From positions 624,501 through 688,500 of the forward strand of contig JALECJ010000258.1 in the NCBI GenBank assembly GCA_023515745.1: a DNA stretch of 64,000 nucleotides, read 5' to 3'. The DNA is from Amoeboaphelidium protococcarum (taxonomy: Eukaryota > Aphelidiomycota > Aphelidea). A program made the translations under genes and the position numbers. Under the pieces are notes generated by a model, which did no database searches, was not told the origin of the DNA, and worked only from the letters and a program-made list of their open reading frames with translations. The first letter of the stretch is position 1. Every line of letters begins with the position of its first letter. Below, piece after piece: positions 46,702 to 58,369 of this stretch.

Positions 46702-49700
46702 TCAGTTGAAAAAGTACTCCGAATTCAGCACCTGATTAATGTCAAAATCTCCTTTAGGCGGTAACGGTGGCAGCTCAATATTCTTATAAAAGTATCCCCT
46801 CCGCTTCTTAACACCCTCGGAAGTGTTTTCACTAGCTTGAGGCGAAGACACTTCCTCACCTGAAGTTGAGCTATTTGGCAGTTGATCATTGCCAGAGGTG
46901 GAATCTATAGAAGCAACTACATCATCTACAGGCTCAATCTTTTCATTACTGCGTATCTTTCTATGCCCATATCTCAACATTAATTCCTCCTGCAGATTCT
47001 CCATGATGGGCTAGGAGTGCATTTTCACAAACTACTCTTTCAGAATGATACGAAGTCGATCCACATCACAAGCATGAGTCCAGTACGAGTCGTGCACAGA
47101 AGCAAAAGTCATGCCTTGGCTGTAGCATTCCAGCGCAGTCATTAACATGTGCGTAGCATCCAAGGAATGGATGAAATTCGGGGGAAATCCTTACACTTAT
47201 TTACTGACATCCACACTGGACTTCTTCCTATGGTCCTTGAGGGTGAAGCTCTGCATCGCCGTACTGATGGTGACGTGTTTAATGTCTTTGTACGGCTGGG
47301 CAACCACCATTCCTAGCGGGGTAGTCCACACAACAACGCTTGAGCTACTCTGTAGGCTTTTCACCTGCTTTCGAATAGAATCCTTGCTTGACTGATCCAA
47401 TTATTACAACTTACGCTATGACTTTAACTGATCGAGAAGCCTGAGACTTCGCTCAATCTGCTCAGGTGGAAGACTCTTGGACAATATCTTTGCACTCTAC
47501 GCGAGCCAATTCTAGATTTTTCGCGCCTCTTTAAACGTATCATCAAGAGCACTGAACACCTTTGGAGCCACGTATCGAGACAGCTGGAATATTTATTCCT
47601 CTGAGAATGTGTGCGGATAATACTTTTCTTTCAGTCTGTTCGCAATCTAATCCCTAGCGCCGATAGCAGTCACACCATACACTGAGGTCATCACTGTCTA
47701 TTTGACAACTTTTCGGTCTATACGCTCAGGGCCAATAAGTTCTGCCAGAATTTTCTACACACCAGGCTTTATAAAGTCAATCTGCTTGATTGGTTTGGAA
47801 AAGTCCAACTGCTCGCTAGAAGATTGAATACTCTCCATGTCCTCCTGCACCATCTTTCGTACTTTAGAGGCCACTGCGCTGTACACATCCTGAGGTCTGT
47901 CAAATCCGGACGCCAAATTCACCTAGCAAGCGCCTTCATAATCACCACCCAGAGCAGCGTAATGCTGCAAACCATTACATGATCCATCCTAATGCACCGG
48001 CAGTCTACTTAGATATTCTTCAGGTTTACCCGACTTGATAGCATTAGAGATCTCCATCGCCGTGCTCAAAGTCAGCCACGGTTTATCGGCATTAATCCAA
48101 AATCTAGCATTACCATCATCTTTAGCAAATGGATTCTCAGCTGCAGCATGAATCTTATTCAAGACGGAATCGGCAAACTGCTCTCTTTCATCAAAGGTGG
48201 CCTTATCAAACCCATAACAATTGGCTAGATGTATTTTCAGCCATCGAAGCCCAGTTGAACCTAAAGGCTTTGGATCATCAAAAATCAGCAGAGATCGAGA
48301 TAAGTCATTGCCCATGTGATTAAACAACTATGCTATAGGATATGCGCGTCCTCTGAAATCCATGTTATGAGGAAAGTACAAAGTTCTACCAGCCAGTGAT
48401 CGCGCAATTTCAATCTTGTAATTCTCAGAGATCTTGATAGACTTGGCATCATAATACGACTGGGTTTGCTCCTCTACAGCTCTATGCCATTAAGCACGAG
48501 ATGCAGCGTTGCTCTCAAAATCATCCGGCTTTGGAATGGGAGCAGGTCGTTGCAGTTATTCAACCGGCAACTTGGAAACTTTCTCCCCATTGTTCCAGGC
48601 GTAGATAATGTGCTTCAGCAAGTCCTCATTGACGCGCCATTTTGTCCGTCCCAGAGCGTCAAGTCCACCGAAAACTCTATCCATAGAACCGGTCAAATTA
48701 GCATGCTTGAGGTAGGCCTCCAATTCTCGCGTGATACCTCTCACAGCGGCGGTTCTAATAGTGAGATACCCACCAGACTCATGATCAGTCCAAGGTTTAG
48801 GCGGAACAAGCATGGGCAACAATTTGGGTATAAAAGTGTGAGAAGATGATTTTATGGCATCCTTAGGTAAGTTGCTAGCTTGCTCGGCGGAACCCAAAAT
48901 GTTCAATACGGCTTCATGAACGCGAACAATCCCATGTTATTTGCCATTCTCAAACACTAAACCATGACTAAAAGCATCAACCAGCTCCACATCAAAACTT
49001 AACGCGCGCTCCGGTGTAACCTGAAGCCTATCAAATGCAATTTCACCATCGCGCAAAGCAATCTAGGCAGAGTCGAGCATCATACTACACAAAAGAGAAC
49101 CAACGTTCGCATTCACGGGCCTACTCCAATGCGTCAATACATCCATCTCCTCTTTGCCTAATTAGGCTGCAGCTTTACGATACTATCTCTGAAATAACTG
49201 ATTACTCTATACCAATTTCTACACAGTCACATAATCATTCACCATCTTTTACCGTAACTTCTTATCAGAGAGCAACATCATTCTATGCTCCTACTCAGCA
49301 CTCTATCCTATATCCAGAACTAGATTAGCCGCTTTAATTGAGTCACGTCCATTACTAAACGCCTTTATAAACTGACTTATGGTGGCCAGTGCAACCTTCT
49401 CCGGCTCCTTTTCAAACAGCATCAGAAACGGCAGGTATTCACCCAATTGACCTTCATTCATAGCTGCACCATTCTCTTTATAATGCTAAATTTCACCACT
49501 AATTCTGGTAGTCAGACGTTTGAGCCATATCATTGAAAGCTTCTTCAGTTCAGGACTGACACGTCCAATACCAGTCACATCCTTAACCTTTTAATCAGAT
49601 AACATCAACTGCTCCTGGCTAATTCTAAAAGATTCCTATTCCACATGAATTTACAAATCCACAAGATTCTCAAAATTTGCGTCCAAAGCTTTCAAGTTTT

Positions 49701-50424
49701 ATTGCACAAAGGCCATGTTAGGGGTATTAACGGCACTGATTTGCGGTAGATTACTCTCATTCTGGACATAAGTAACACCACTATCAGCTTATTACTATTG
49801 TGACTTTTAGAAGAGATACTCATTAAGTATCTTGACTTCACTCTCTGTAAATTCATAATGTTTAAACAAACTTGTCAAATCATTATCACCATCACCAACA
49901 TTATCACGTTATGACATCATATTCTTCCTGAAGTCAGATAATATAATTTTGACAAAATCAGTTGATTTACTTCCATTCTAAGTGGAGCAGTTCCTAAAGT
50001 TGATCGCAGCTTTTAAAAGCAGAGCATACGTGGTTACATTTGGCTATAATTAAAGAGACTTTAGACGCTGATACCATAACAAGCTCTGCTTCATCCCATC
50101 AGCCGCAAGTGACGCGTTACGCGATGCATCAGATACCAAGCCAGCAGATGAAGTACGGATGAAGAGATTGAGCAGACTTGTATTAACCAGACCTTCTTAG
50201 ATGGCATTCTTATTCTACTATATCACAGCATTGAAGAGAATCTGCGCCCGCTCCATCTGGTTAGTACGAAGACAGGCCTCGATCAGCGATAATTTCCTCT
50301 GTACCTGTGCAATTCTATCTTCTTTCAGACCATCAAGAGTATTTTAATCCAGCCTATTAACAATCCTTTAAGACTATGACGTGAATCTCTTAATTACCAA
50401 TCTTGGTGATATTCTTTTCAACAT
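46702..50424 (-). CDS. POLRMT: Mitochondrial single-subunit RNA polymerase
   Basis: A 1240-residue intronless frame, the longest gene here. The N terminus [14 protein letters not shown] is a likely mitochondrial presequence, followed by a divergent Gln-rich region. The T7-like polymerase domain has [27 protein letters not shown] with the Asp-containing motif A region, motif B K[19 protein letters not shown] (about residue 910) and motif C with HDSYWTHA (about 1110). It transcribes the mitochondrial genome. The C-terminal tail after residue 1140 is extended and acidic ([12 protein letters not shown]). Because ciliates, fungi and animals all have this enzyme, it informs only on the presence of a mitochondrial genome. 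Confidence 0.95.
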
Positions 50425-50615
50425 TTTTCACTCCTCCCGTCCTGCGTCGATCACCAGAAAAAGAGAGAAGATACTACACGTTAAATTTACATCGTGGGAC
50501 CGTTAAAATCATGGTATGTTGTTTGTAATTTTGCATTTAAATAATAGAAACCTGTGTAGAATGTACTTAATCTTTTAAATGATTATAAAACAGAGTAAGG
50601 TTGAAAATTATCTAA

Positions 50616-51137
50616 ATGTTACTTATTAACGAGTGTCAGTTTGATTTAAATTACCTGTGTAGCATTGAGGGGTGCGAAGAGATTAGTCTTACAGACATGG
50701 AAGGAGTTTTGATTGCGTCGACTAAATAATCTGAAACGGCTGAAAGGGCGGTTTAATCAGCAAGAAACACTAATGAAGAAGATAATGGCAGCGTTGAAGA
50801 GTAATCTGAAGAATCATACGATGATAACGAGGACATCGTGGACGAATACTCACGCGCGCTTGGTGGATTGAATGATAATGCGGAAAGGCTTTCACTTGGC
50901 ACTGTTCGCATGGTGGCCAGTTCTGGTGACGATCGCGGGCAGTCTGCTGTCGTTCAATTTTGCGATAGTGATTGCTTCGTTTTAAGAATTGATACAAAAG
51001 GATCCATAGGTATACTTTACATGATTTAGTTAAGTGTACTCAAATTTCATTGACTAAATGTAGGTGCCGCTGTTGCTGCTGGCAAAGATATACTCACAGA
51101 TCTTGAACCACTAAAAGGCGTGTTGATATCTTCTTGA
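50616..51137 (+). CDS. Roadblock/LAMTOR3-like small protein
   Basis: Two exons (50616-51009, 51064-51137) with a 54-bp intron ending AATGTAG, 155 residues. The start FDLNYLCSIEGCEE...DMEGVLIAS fits the first helix and strand of a roadblock fold, and the second half (GQSAVVQFCDSDCFVLRI then GAAVAAGKDILTDLEPLKGVL) fits strands 3-5 and the last helix of MP1/LAMTOR3. An acidic insertion separates them. LAMTOR3 is part of Ragulator on lysosomes, which anchors mTORC1 signalling. The similarity is weak and was judged by eye, so the assignment is tentative; that the gene is real is better supported by splicing and frame. Confidence 0.55.
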
Positions 51138-51324
51138 ATAAATGTATAGTTTAATATGTCGTTGTCCAACTTATCTAGTTCAATTCGCTATTGTGCTCCC
51201 TCGTTTTAATGTAATCGCGCCTTGTCAAAAGTCTAGTCGTGAATTCAGTTTCACTCGTAAAGCCCACGCGTTTTCTTCCATCATTTGGGCAAATTTATCC
51301 TCATAAACGTACACTCTGTAGAAT

Positions 51325-52488
51325 ATGACTTAGACTTAGTATTAGGATATAATTTAAGATTGTCTTGCTAAAAATGGCATTGTGACTGCCAAGTATTTGG
51401 AATAGAAAGCTAGTCTGAATAACTAGCAGGGTGGTCAGTTTCTGGCTGATTTTGCCTAATGTCAGAGTGCATATCCATCTTTGGGAACATTGGTATTGCG
51501 AAAGGAGCAGACTCTTGATGCAGATGGTGTCTCACATTGCAAGTTTTGTTTATCTCTTTTGAACAGTCTTGAAAACTCTGCCGGGTTAGATTCATAATGC
51601 TCAGTTTATGCATTAGTCAATGATTTGGCTCAAGATTATAAAGTTCTGCTATCCAATTTGAATTCGTTGGTACACCAGGAAGTCAGAGCTGTAGAAGCAT
51701 CAAACAACACGTCCAAGGTTCACCATTCTGCCTCTTTTGCAAAAAAGAACAATTAAGTTAAGCAAGTAAGTGACAATTCTTCAATTAAGAAGGCTAATAA
51801 TCGGGATGCTGCTCCTGTGAAGAAATCACCGACAGAGAAGAAGTCAGTACCTGATGCCATATTGAAGAAAAAGAAGCCAAAAATGGTGTTATCAGATGAT
51901 GATAATGATGAAGCTGACGCAGAGCAACAGAATGATGCCTTGATGTATTCAGCTGCGTCATTTAGCTAGGAAGAACTGGATAATATATTTGATTTTGATG
52001 CGAAAAGTTCTGCAAACAGTCAGTAATCCGTATAATCAGTATCTTAAAAGAATGAAGGCAAAGATGGCGAGTTAAACGTCAGTAACTTGGAATTGGACGA
52101 CAATGCAGAGGATCACCAAGATAGAAAGCCCAGCGCGGTATAGTCTAATCTAGATACTGTAGTAGTCACTAATGCTAAAAGAAAGAAGGCCGTCACGAAG
52201 AAGAACACGTTTGTCAATGATCAAGGTAAAATCGTTACTGAAACGACCACTGAGTACATCACAGACGACGATAACAACGACAACGATGGTGATGACGAGA
52301 GAAGAGATGGAAACTCTGGCGCGTCGAATAGAGTGACGAAGAAGGCCAAAACAGAGTCGGTGGCGACTGAGAAGAATTCTGGGATGAAACGGACTGGTGC
52401 CGCGTCTAAACAAGCGCCCAAGTCGAGCGGTGCGAAACAGAGCAAACTGTCTTTCTTTGCCGCGAAACCACCCAAGAATAAGAGTTGA
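51325..52488 (+). CDS. POLD3: DNA polymerase delta subunit 3 (POLD3/Cdc27)
   Basis: A 387-residue intronless frame. The N-terminal winged-helix region fits POLD3 (DIIQDCLAKNGIVTAKYL...FLADF). The middle is acidic and Lys-rich. Near residue 295 comes NTFVNDQGKIVTETTTEYI, matching the conserved DxxGxxVTEKxxE motif of POLD3. The C terminus KQSKLSFFAAK is a PIP-box-like PCNA-binding peptide, one residue shorter than canonical QxxLxxFF. POLD3 tethers Pol delta to PCNA during replication. A degenerate second copy of its last 35 codons lies at 53688-53792. Confidence 0.85.
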
Positions 52489-52571
52489 ATTTGAATTGCT
52501 TCTGTTCTCGTAACTGATTGCTGTCACAACATCTACAGTAAGTAAGGCGGAGTCACTATTTTTATCTCTAA

Positions 52572-52745
52572 ATGAATCACCTGTCAGAATTACAGTATTT
52601 ATGTTGTATGATACGGAATCCGTGATTCGAGTTCTTTTCCGACTTTTATGCAGCAGTATCACGCCGATAATTGATCGCGGTTTGGTTAAAGTGATGAGAT
52701 CATTGTGTATTATTTCCCGCGTAAATGTTAAAATTGAGGGGAAAA
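52572..52745 (+). pseudogene. 5' fragment of a gamma-tubulin complex gene (truncated duplicate)
   Basis: Starting at ATG 52572 the DNA aligns with the first 170 bp of the intact GCP gene at 53860: LYDTESVIRVLFRLLCSSITP against LYEKESELPFLSRILSSSMMP. The copy hits TGA after 17 codons in its start frame, and at least two single-base shifts separate the matching blocks. The 70 bp before the ATG also match the GCP upstream DNA. It is a non-functional remnant immediately upstream of the protease gene. Confidence 0.75.
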
Positions 52746-52839
52746 ACGGTGTTATTCTGACTCTGTTGTGCAGAGATTTCAGTCGCTTACCACGTTCTCT
52801 TTCAAACGCGTTGGCTAGTCAATATTAATTGGCAGAAGC

Positions 52840-53556
52840 ATGACAGATAGTAACATTCCCATTTAATTCCGTGACTTTGGTGTTGCGGCTTCCATTGATC
52901 GGAATGCGTTGAATAATATCATGTTAATGACTCAAGATGAAGTCCGACGTACCGCTGCAAGAGCATTGTAGTCGTGCGTGGCAAAGATAGATGTTACATA
53001 TGCAGATAAGAACAGGAGTCCACAATCTGGCAGTGCTTTTCTATACAGTGATCAGGCATATTTGCTGGCATCCGCACATGTTGTTTACGGTTGCGATTCT
53101 ATCCGCGTAACTTTTGATAATGGCCAGTTTGTTTTTAATGGCAGTGTGGCATATTTGCCACCTCAACATGAGATTAAATAAATCGATTTGGCAATTGTGA
53201 AGATAGAAGAGGCTCCTCATGGATATCGACATGACCGCCATTACATTGAATCCGTAAAAATGCCCTAAATCGGCGATTCTATTTCTTGCGCTGGATATGC
53301 ATTCAACGGCAGTTTCTAATTTACTACTGGAATTATATCAAATGTTCCAAATTTGTCACATATTATAGTAACAAATGTGACAGATAGTGGTATTTCAGGC
53401 GGACCATGTGTTGATTAATATGCATAATGTCTTATAGGGGTGGTACAGGGTCATTATGGCCATCACCACGATTAAACTCGCGTTCTGTCGCTATCTCCGG
53501 TTTAAGACTTTTTTAATGATGCTCCAGAGGGAGTTCCTAAATTGCTGATTTAGTGA
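52840..53556 (+). CDS. Trypsin-like (HtrA-type fold) intracellular protease
   Basis: A 238-residue intronless frame, stop TAG TGA read Gln-stop. The triad of a trypsin-fold peptidase is in place: His80 in LLASAHVVYG, Asp116 in IDLAIVKIEE, and Ser186 in DSGISGGPCVD. QSGSAFLYSDQAYLLASAH fits the start of the PF13365 domain. There is no signal peptide, PDZ domain or prodomain, so it is likely cytosolic or nuclear. A His-rich loop (GHYGHHHDQ) follows the active Ser. It sits between the two halves of a duplicated POLD3/GCP junction, implying insertion at this site. Substrates are unknown. Confidence 0.8.
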
Positions 53557-53687
53557 TTTGTCGAAAATAAAGAAGTTGCAAACTCTGATGATCATCCTAA
53601 ATAGAAATATATCTTAGCATATGATGTTACTACTTTTTTATATACTTACTGTAGCTCTTTAAATGCCACGTCACGGTTAGGAGTTCA

Positions 53688-53792
53688 GGAGTGAAACGGC
53701 CTGGTGCCGCCTCGAAACAAGCGCCTAAGACAAGCGCCGTGAAACGGAGCAAGTTGTCTTCTTTCAACTCCAGAGAACAGAAGTTGACTTGA
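53688..53792 (+). pseudogene. 3' fragment of POLD3 (truncated duplicate)
   Basis: 35 codons to TGA match the end of POLD3: GVKRPGAASKQAPKTSAVKR against GMKRTGAASKQAPKSSGAKQ. The PIP-like box has decayed from QSKLSFF to RSKLSSF, and the tail differs. No start codon or upstream POLD3 sequence is present, so this is a relic. It is followed by the intact GCP gene, recreating the POLD3-GCP spacing. Confidence 0.8.
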
Positions 53793-53859
53793 TTCACATC
53801 TTGTTACAATTTACTGTCACGACATCTAATTACGGAGGAGTTACTATATCCATCTCAGA

Positions 53860-56076
53860 ATGAATAACTTGTTGTAAGAATTATGCTAGTTGTACGAAAA
53901 GGAATCAGAGTTGCCATTTCTGTCTCGCATTTTATCCAGCAGTATGATGCCTGTAGTCGATCTCGGCATTGGTTAAGGTGATAAAATCATCGTTTAGTAT
54001 GCCAAGAGTAAGTGCTAAAATAGAGAAGATGGGGAAGCTTTGGATTAGATATACCAATAGCTGAAGACATGCAAAGAGGTGATGAATCCGTAGAATGTTC
54101 TATATTTTCTTGCGTCAGTCTCCTAAGATAATCGGATGGGGTCTAATTCATACAAGTCTCCTGTGAGGGGTAGTCGAGGATTCATGGGGCCTTCAATGTC
54201 ATCTTCAGACTTATTTAACTCTTCTCCACCCAGGCCTCGCAGTGGTAAGGCTTAGTAGAAGTTTGGAAGTCAGAGTACTCTTATTCTTCAAGGTAACAGT
54301 GATTCTGGTATTGGTAATAGTTTATTGACCCAGTAAAGGAGCGGTTATGGCACTACAATGTTCAAAGTTCCCAGTGCTAGTAATAGTTTTGCTCAATTTG
54401 TGTCTAATGCTGATGTTTTGGATGATTTGTTCAAGATATTAATGGGGTTAGATGGTAAGAATATCACTATAAATGTAAAGTCGAAGAGTTTAACGATCGA
54501 TCGTGATGTAAATGAAAACATTCAATAATTGATCAACTTGATTGCTGATGAAGTTCTGTGGGCTTATTTGGAGTTGAAATCTGCCGCTGTGGTGTCTGGT
54601 TCTGATTCTAAAATTGGAGTATTTCGTCAGTCTTTCAATTCCATTGTGAAGTAGTAGTTGGACCTTTATGAGAATTTTGTGATTGAATTATAAATGCAGA
54701 GGAGTATTAATGTTTAACTCATCTATGTACAATTACGGCCTTGGATGAGATTACTCCAAGAGTCAAACCATATCAGTACATAGTGCAAAGATATGGAAGG
54801 AGTGTAGTTGTTGAATCGAGTCCACGCATTGCATAAACTTTAGTACGGAGTCTCATTGAAAGATGAGTTGTTCACCAGTCTTTAGAATGCGATGAACTCT
54901 CTCCTGCTTAGTATGATCAGTGATTGGATAAGTAATGGTTCTGTGGTGGATGTTCACGGAGAGTTTTTTATTCAGAATAATGTGATAATAGAGGATTGGG
55001 TGCCTGGACATTTACTGGATCGATAAACGGTTCAAAGAATACTCAGTATAGGCAAAACGTTGTAATTTCTCCAAGGGAAGTGCAAAAATTTTAATTATAT
55101 GCAAAGTAGACATAATCTCAAGTTGGAACAACTGGCGCATATTAGTCAGTACATTTAACAAGAATTTGATCGAGTACAATCTCACGCTCTGGATATTGTT
55201 TTGAATCAAGTTCACCTTGTGGATACTTTAAGTGCCATGAGATTTCTCCTGTTGGGAAAAGCTGGTGATTTTATGCGCAGCATTATTGATCATTTTGATC
55301 AGGTGTTGTGTTAGTCTGCAGATTCCATAGAGCGGCATCGTTTAATATCCAATTTGGAGGATGCGATTATGAATAGTGTCGCCGTGTAAATGATTGACTT
55401 TCATCCTAGACTAGATGTGAAGTTGCTCGCCATACCTGGTGCTGCCTCTGGCTGGGATATATTCACACTGACTTATCTAGTTGATGGGCCTCTGAGTGTT
55501 GTGATTGATGAATAATGCCTGGCTATCTATCATAAATTGTTTCAATTCATACTCAAATTCTAGAGATTAATTGCGGATTTGGAGTAAGCCTTTGATCATG
55601 TAAGATCTGCCAGTAAATAATAAGCAAGAGATATAGGCACTGTTATGTTAGAAATTGGTCAAATTAAAAGCGTGGTGACGAGTTTGTGTAATTATATATT
55701 TAATGAAGGCGTTGAGCGTTACTGGCTCACTATCAATGACAAGATTAAAAGTTGCCGGGATCTAGATTCTCTCATAACTTTGCACAAGTCTGAGTTGATC
55801 GTCATGCAGAAGACAGTTTTATTTAGCGCTGGTAAAGACATTGAAGGCATCTCGGCCGTTTTGAATATAATGTCTCTGGCTGATTAATATTGTTAAGCAC
55901 TAACAAACAATGATGGTTTAACAGCTGATAAAACGCGAAAGTAGAATCAGGCGTCTGTCTATCTGTAATTCGATCAGCAAAGGTAAAAGTTATCTCACTG
56001 GCTTCTTAAAGACTAGCATGACATTGCAAAGGTGCTGCTGTCATATGAAATAAATCCACACAGCATTAATACCTGA
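53860..56076 (+). CDS. TUBGCP3: Gamma-tubulin complex component (GCP3/Spc98-like)
   Basis: A 738-residue intronless frame. The GRIP1/GCP part has LLNRVHALHKLQYGV, EFFIQNNVIIEDWVPGHLLD, VQRILSIGKTLQFLQGKC, MRFLLLGKAGDFMRSIIDHF and, near the C terminus, WDIFTLTYLVDGPLSVVI and LHKSELIVMQKTVLF. Order and spacing fit GCP2/GCP3 core subunits of the gamma-tubulin small complex, which nucleates microtubules at the MTOC. An N-terminal helical bundle plus Ser-rich linker (about residues 1-160) favours GCP3. It is shorter than human GCP3. About forty in-frame TAR codons occur without any TGA before 56074. Confidence 0.9.
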
Positions 56077-56177
56077 CCTTGATTCTAAGAAAAGTGACCG
56101 ATTGTAATATGAATTAACAAATGAACTATCACCTCTCACTCATAAATCCTGAGGATATAACTATAAAGTATCCATCA

Positions 56178-56646
56178 TCAGAATCCGTAATCTTCATCTT
56201 CGCTTTCACTGTCCAGAGCTCTGCGTCTTTGAATTACTACAGAGGATTGACGCGTCTCTGCCTGCTCTCCCTCTTGCTATATTTACTCCAACAGTTATCT
56301 CACTGTCTACTCGCTCACCTTACCATCTTGACCGAATGGAATCTATTTGGTACGCGCCAATCTCAGTATCAAATCCTGGACAGCTCCAGCTTTCTATGGT
56401 TTTACCAGAGACAGAGTATTCAGACGCTCTTTAGCCTCTCTTGACAATATAGAATTAAGAATAGTATGTCTCTGCTCCTCCTATTCAACCATCTTTTATT
56501 ATGATTACTATTACTGCTGCTATTGCTATTGCATCGACTCATTTCCAGAATTGATCTACATCACGACGCATTGATAATAATATTATTTATGGAATTCAAA
56601 TCATGAATAAACTTACTGATTATGAGGCTGGATTAACAACAGTCAT
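56178..56646 (-). CDS. PDCD5: PDCD5 (TFAR19) family DNA-binding protein
   Basis: Two exons, 56617-56646 and 56178-56555, with a 61-bp phase-0 intron ending GATGTAG, give 135 residues. After a poly-Gln tract made largely of TAA and TAG codons comes the PDCD5 core: EEQRHTILNSILSREAKERL, NTLSLVKPQKAGAVQDLILR, VSEQTVRQLLEQI and the C-terminal VVIQRRRALDSESEDEDYGF. PDCD5 is a conserved nuclear and cytosolic helical protein linked to apoptosis and TRiC-assisted tubulin folding in animals. The 10-codon first exon was found through the TGTAG acceptor and an ATG in frame. Confidence 0.92.
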
Positions 56647-56884
56647 GGCTAATTGCTTTTTGATTTCTTTAACAATTCAGTAGATCCTGGAGAGAAAATG
56701 CGAATTGCTCTTAAGTGTTGAAGAAATTGTTGAACTCTTTCGCGCTTTGGTGATCGTTCAATCGTGCTCTCTCCTTGCCGTTTTTGTACTGTGCTGGTAG
56801 CGAAAACATTGCGAACAGTCCAAGATTGATTTAATCTTTATTATCAGAACTATTAAGGAGGTAGATATACAGTTCGGGAATAGT

Positions 56885-57244
56885 ATGGTCAATTTCTGTC
56901 CAGATTGCAATAATATGCTCTATCCGAAAGAGAATAGGCAGGAGAAGCGGCTGCTATATGCATGCAGAAACTGTAATCATTACGAGATTGCAGAATCCAA
57001 CTGCATATATAAGCATTAGGTTATGCACCATGCCGGCGATTAAATGCAGTAACTGATCTCAGATGTGGCCAAAGATCCTACTCTACCGCGGACAAGAGAT
57101 GTAAAGTGTCCACGATGTGAATAGAAAGAAGTGGTGTATTTTCAGACTAGAGCTAGACGAGCCGATGCCACAATGACACTGTATTACGTCTGCTGTAATT
57201 AAGAATGTGGACATAAATGGGCCGACACTTCAGCGCAGGCATGA
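56885..57244 (+). CDS. POLR2I: RNA polymerase II subunit RPB9
   Basis: A 119-residue intronless frame with two zinc ribbons. The N-terminal one has [12 protein letters not shown] and [10 protein letters not shown]; the C-terminal TFIIS-type ribbon has [28 protein letters not shown] split by its TAG-coded Gln, then [19 protein letters not shown] between the ribbons is an RPB9 hallmark. It is a small Pol II core subunit that affects start-site choice, elongation and proofreading in the nucleus. Confidence 0.95.
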
Positions 57245-57375
57245 ATAATTTTATTTTATATAAAAGCATAACAATTGAATTTATGAATAATAGCTATAGA
57301 ATTTGGAAATGAGACTTTCATCTTTATTTAAAATCTTACAGGGAGACACTAAATATATAATATTTTTAATGATGA

Positions 57376-58180
57376 TCAATCAAAGAATCTTCTGGATGGT
57401 GGTGCCCCGTAGAGAGCCATGCGAAGGTATGGAAGCATCTTCTCAGCGGCAAGGTCCAGTCTAGCCTCTAGAGTATTCTAACACACAATCTTGCCACCGG
57501 CAGTCACTAGAACCACACCGCCAGACGTGCTATCCGGCAAATTTCTATTCTTATCCACTTGAATGAACAGAGACTTGCCTTGATCTAATTTAATAATCTT
57601 CAAGTACTCGGACACTGCCTGTTTAGATGCCTCCTCCACCATGGAGACATCGGATTTCTTACACACAATCATCACCGGGTCGCTGGTGACTTCATCAGCA
57701 CTAGGCAGCAACTGCAGGAGTCCTTGTAAGATTATCTGCACTGTCAACTGGCTCTGATTGCCGTTCTTTTAAACAGCCGGACCTAGACGCTTCCTGCACT
57801 CATTCAACAGGTCGTTCAATGCCGCTTCTCTAGCCTCCAGCACCTTCAATCTGATCTTGTTGGCGGCGGCACTTGCCTAAATCTTTCGCTACAGCACCGC
57901 AGTCTTCTTCTTCTTTTCATACGATGCCTCAATGTTTAGCGTCTCTGCCCTGACCAACTTGGCCTTTTCAATGTTGTGCTCTTCATCTGCCTTCACCTGA
58001 ATCTCTCTCGCCTTCTCCATGGCCTCCTGGCGAATGAATTCTGTCATTTTCTACATTCATACTATGTATACACTTAAGGTGAATAGTTGAAAAGTTATGG
58101 GACTATGATGGTAAATGCTAAATATTTACCTTCATTTCCGATGCAACTTCATCGTCATTCAGTGCTCCTCTAGTAGCCAT
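57376..58180 (-). CDS. ATP6V1E: V-type ATPase subunit E
   Basis: Two exons, 58130-58180 and 57376-58050, with a 79-bp intron ending GAATGTAG, 241 residues. [20 protein letters not shown] begins the long N-terminal helix that forms the peripheral stalk with subunit G. The C-terminal part has [53 protein letters not shown] and the closing RRFFD. It is part of the V1 sector that acidifies endomembrane compartments. One intron lies after residue 17. Confidence 0.95.
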
Positions 58181-58369
58181 ATTTTAAGGTGTATCTCTAA
58201 TGTCAACGTTATATAAATCAGTTTGAAATGGAACAAAGTCAAGAAGGAAAGAAACGGCGCGAGTTCACAGCAAAGAGCGAACGATATTCAAACGTCAACA
58301 AAGCATATCGATACCGCAGGTAAGCAGTACTCAAACAGAATATACACGCGTCTATTTAAATAGAAATTA

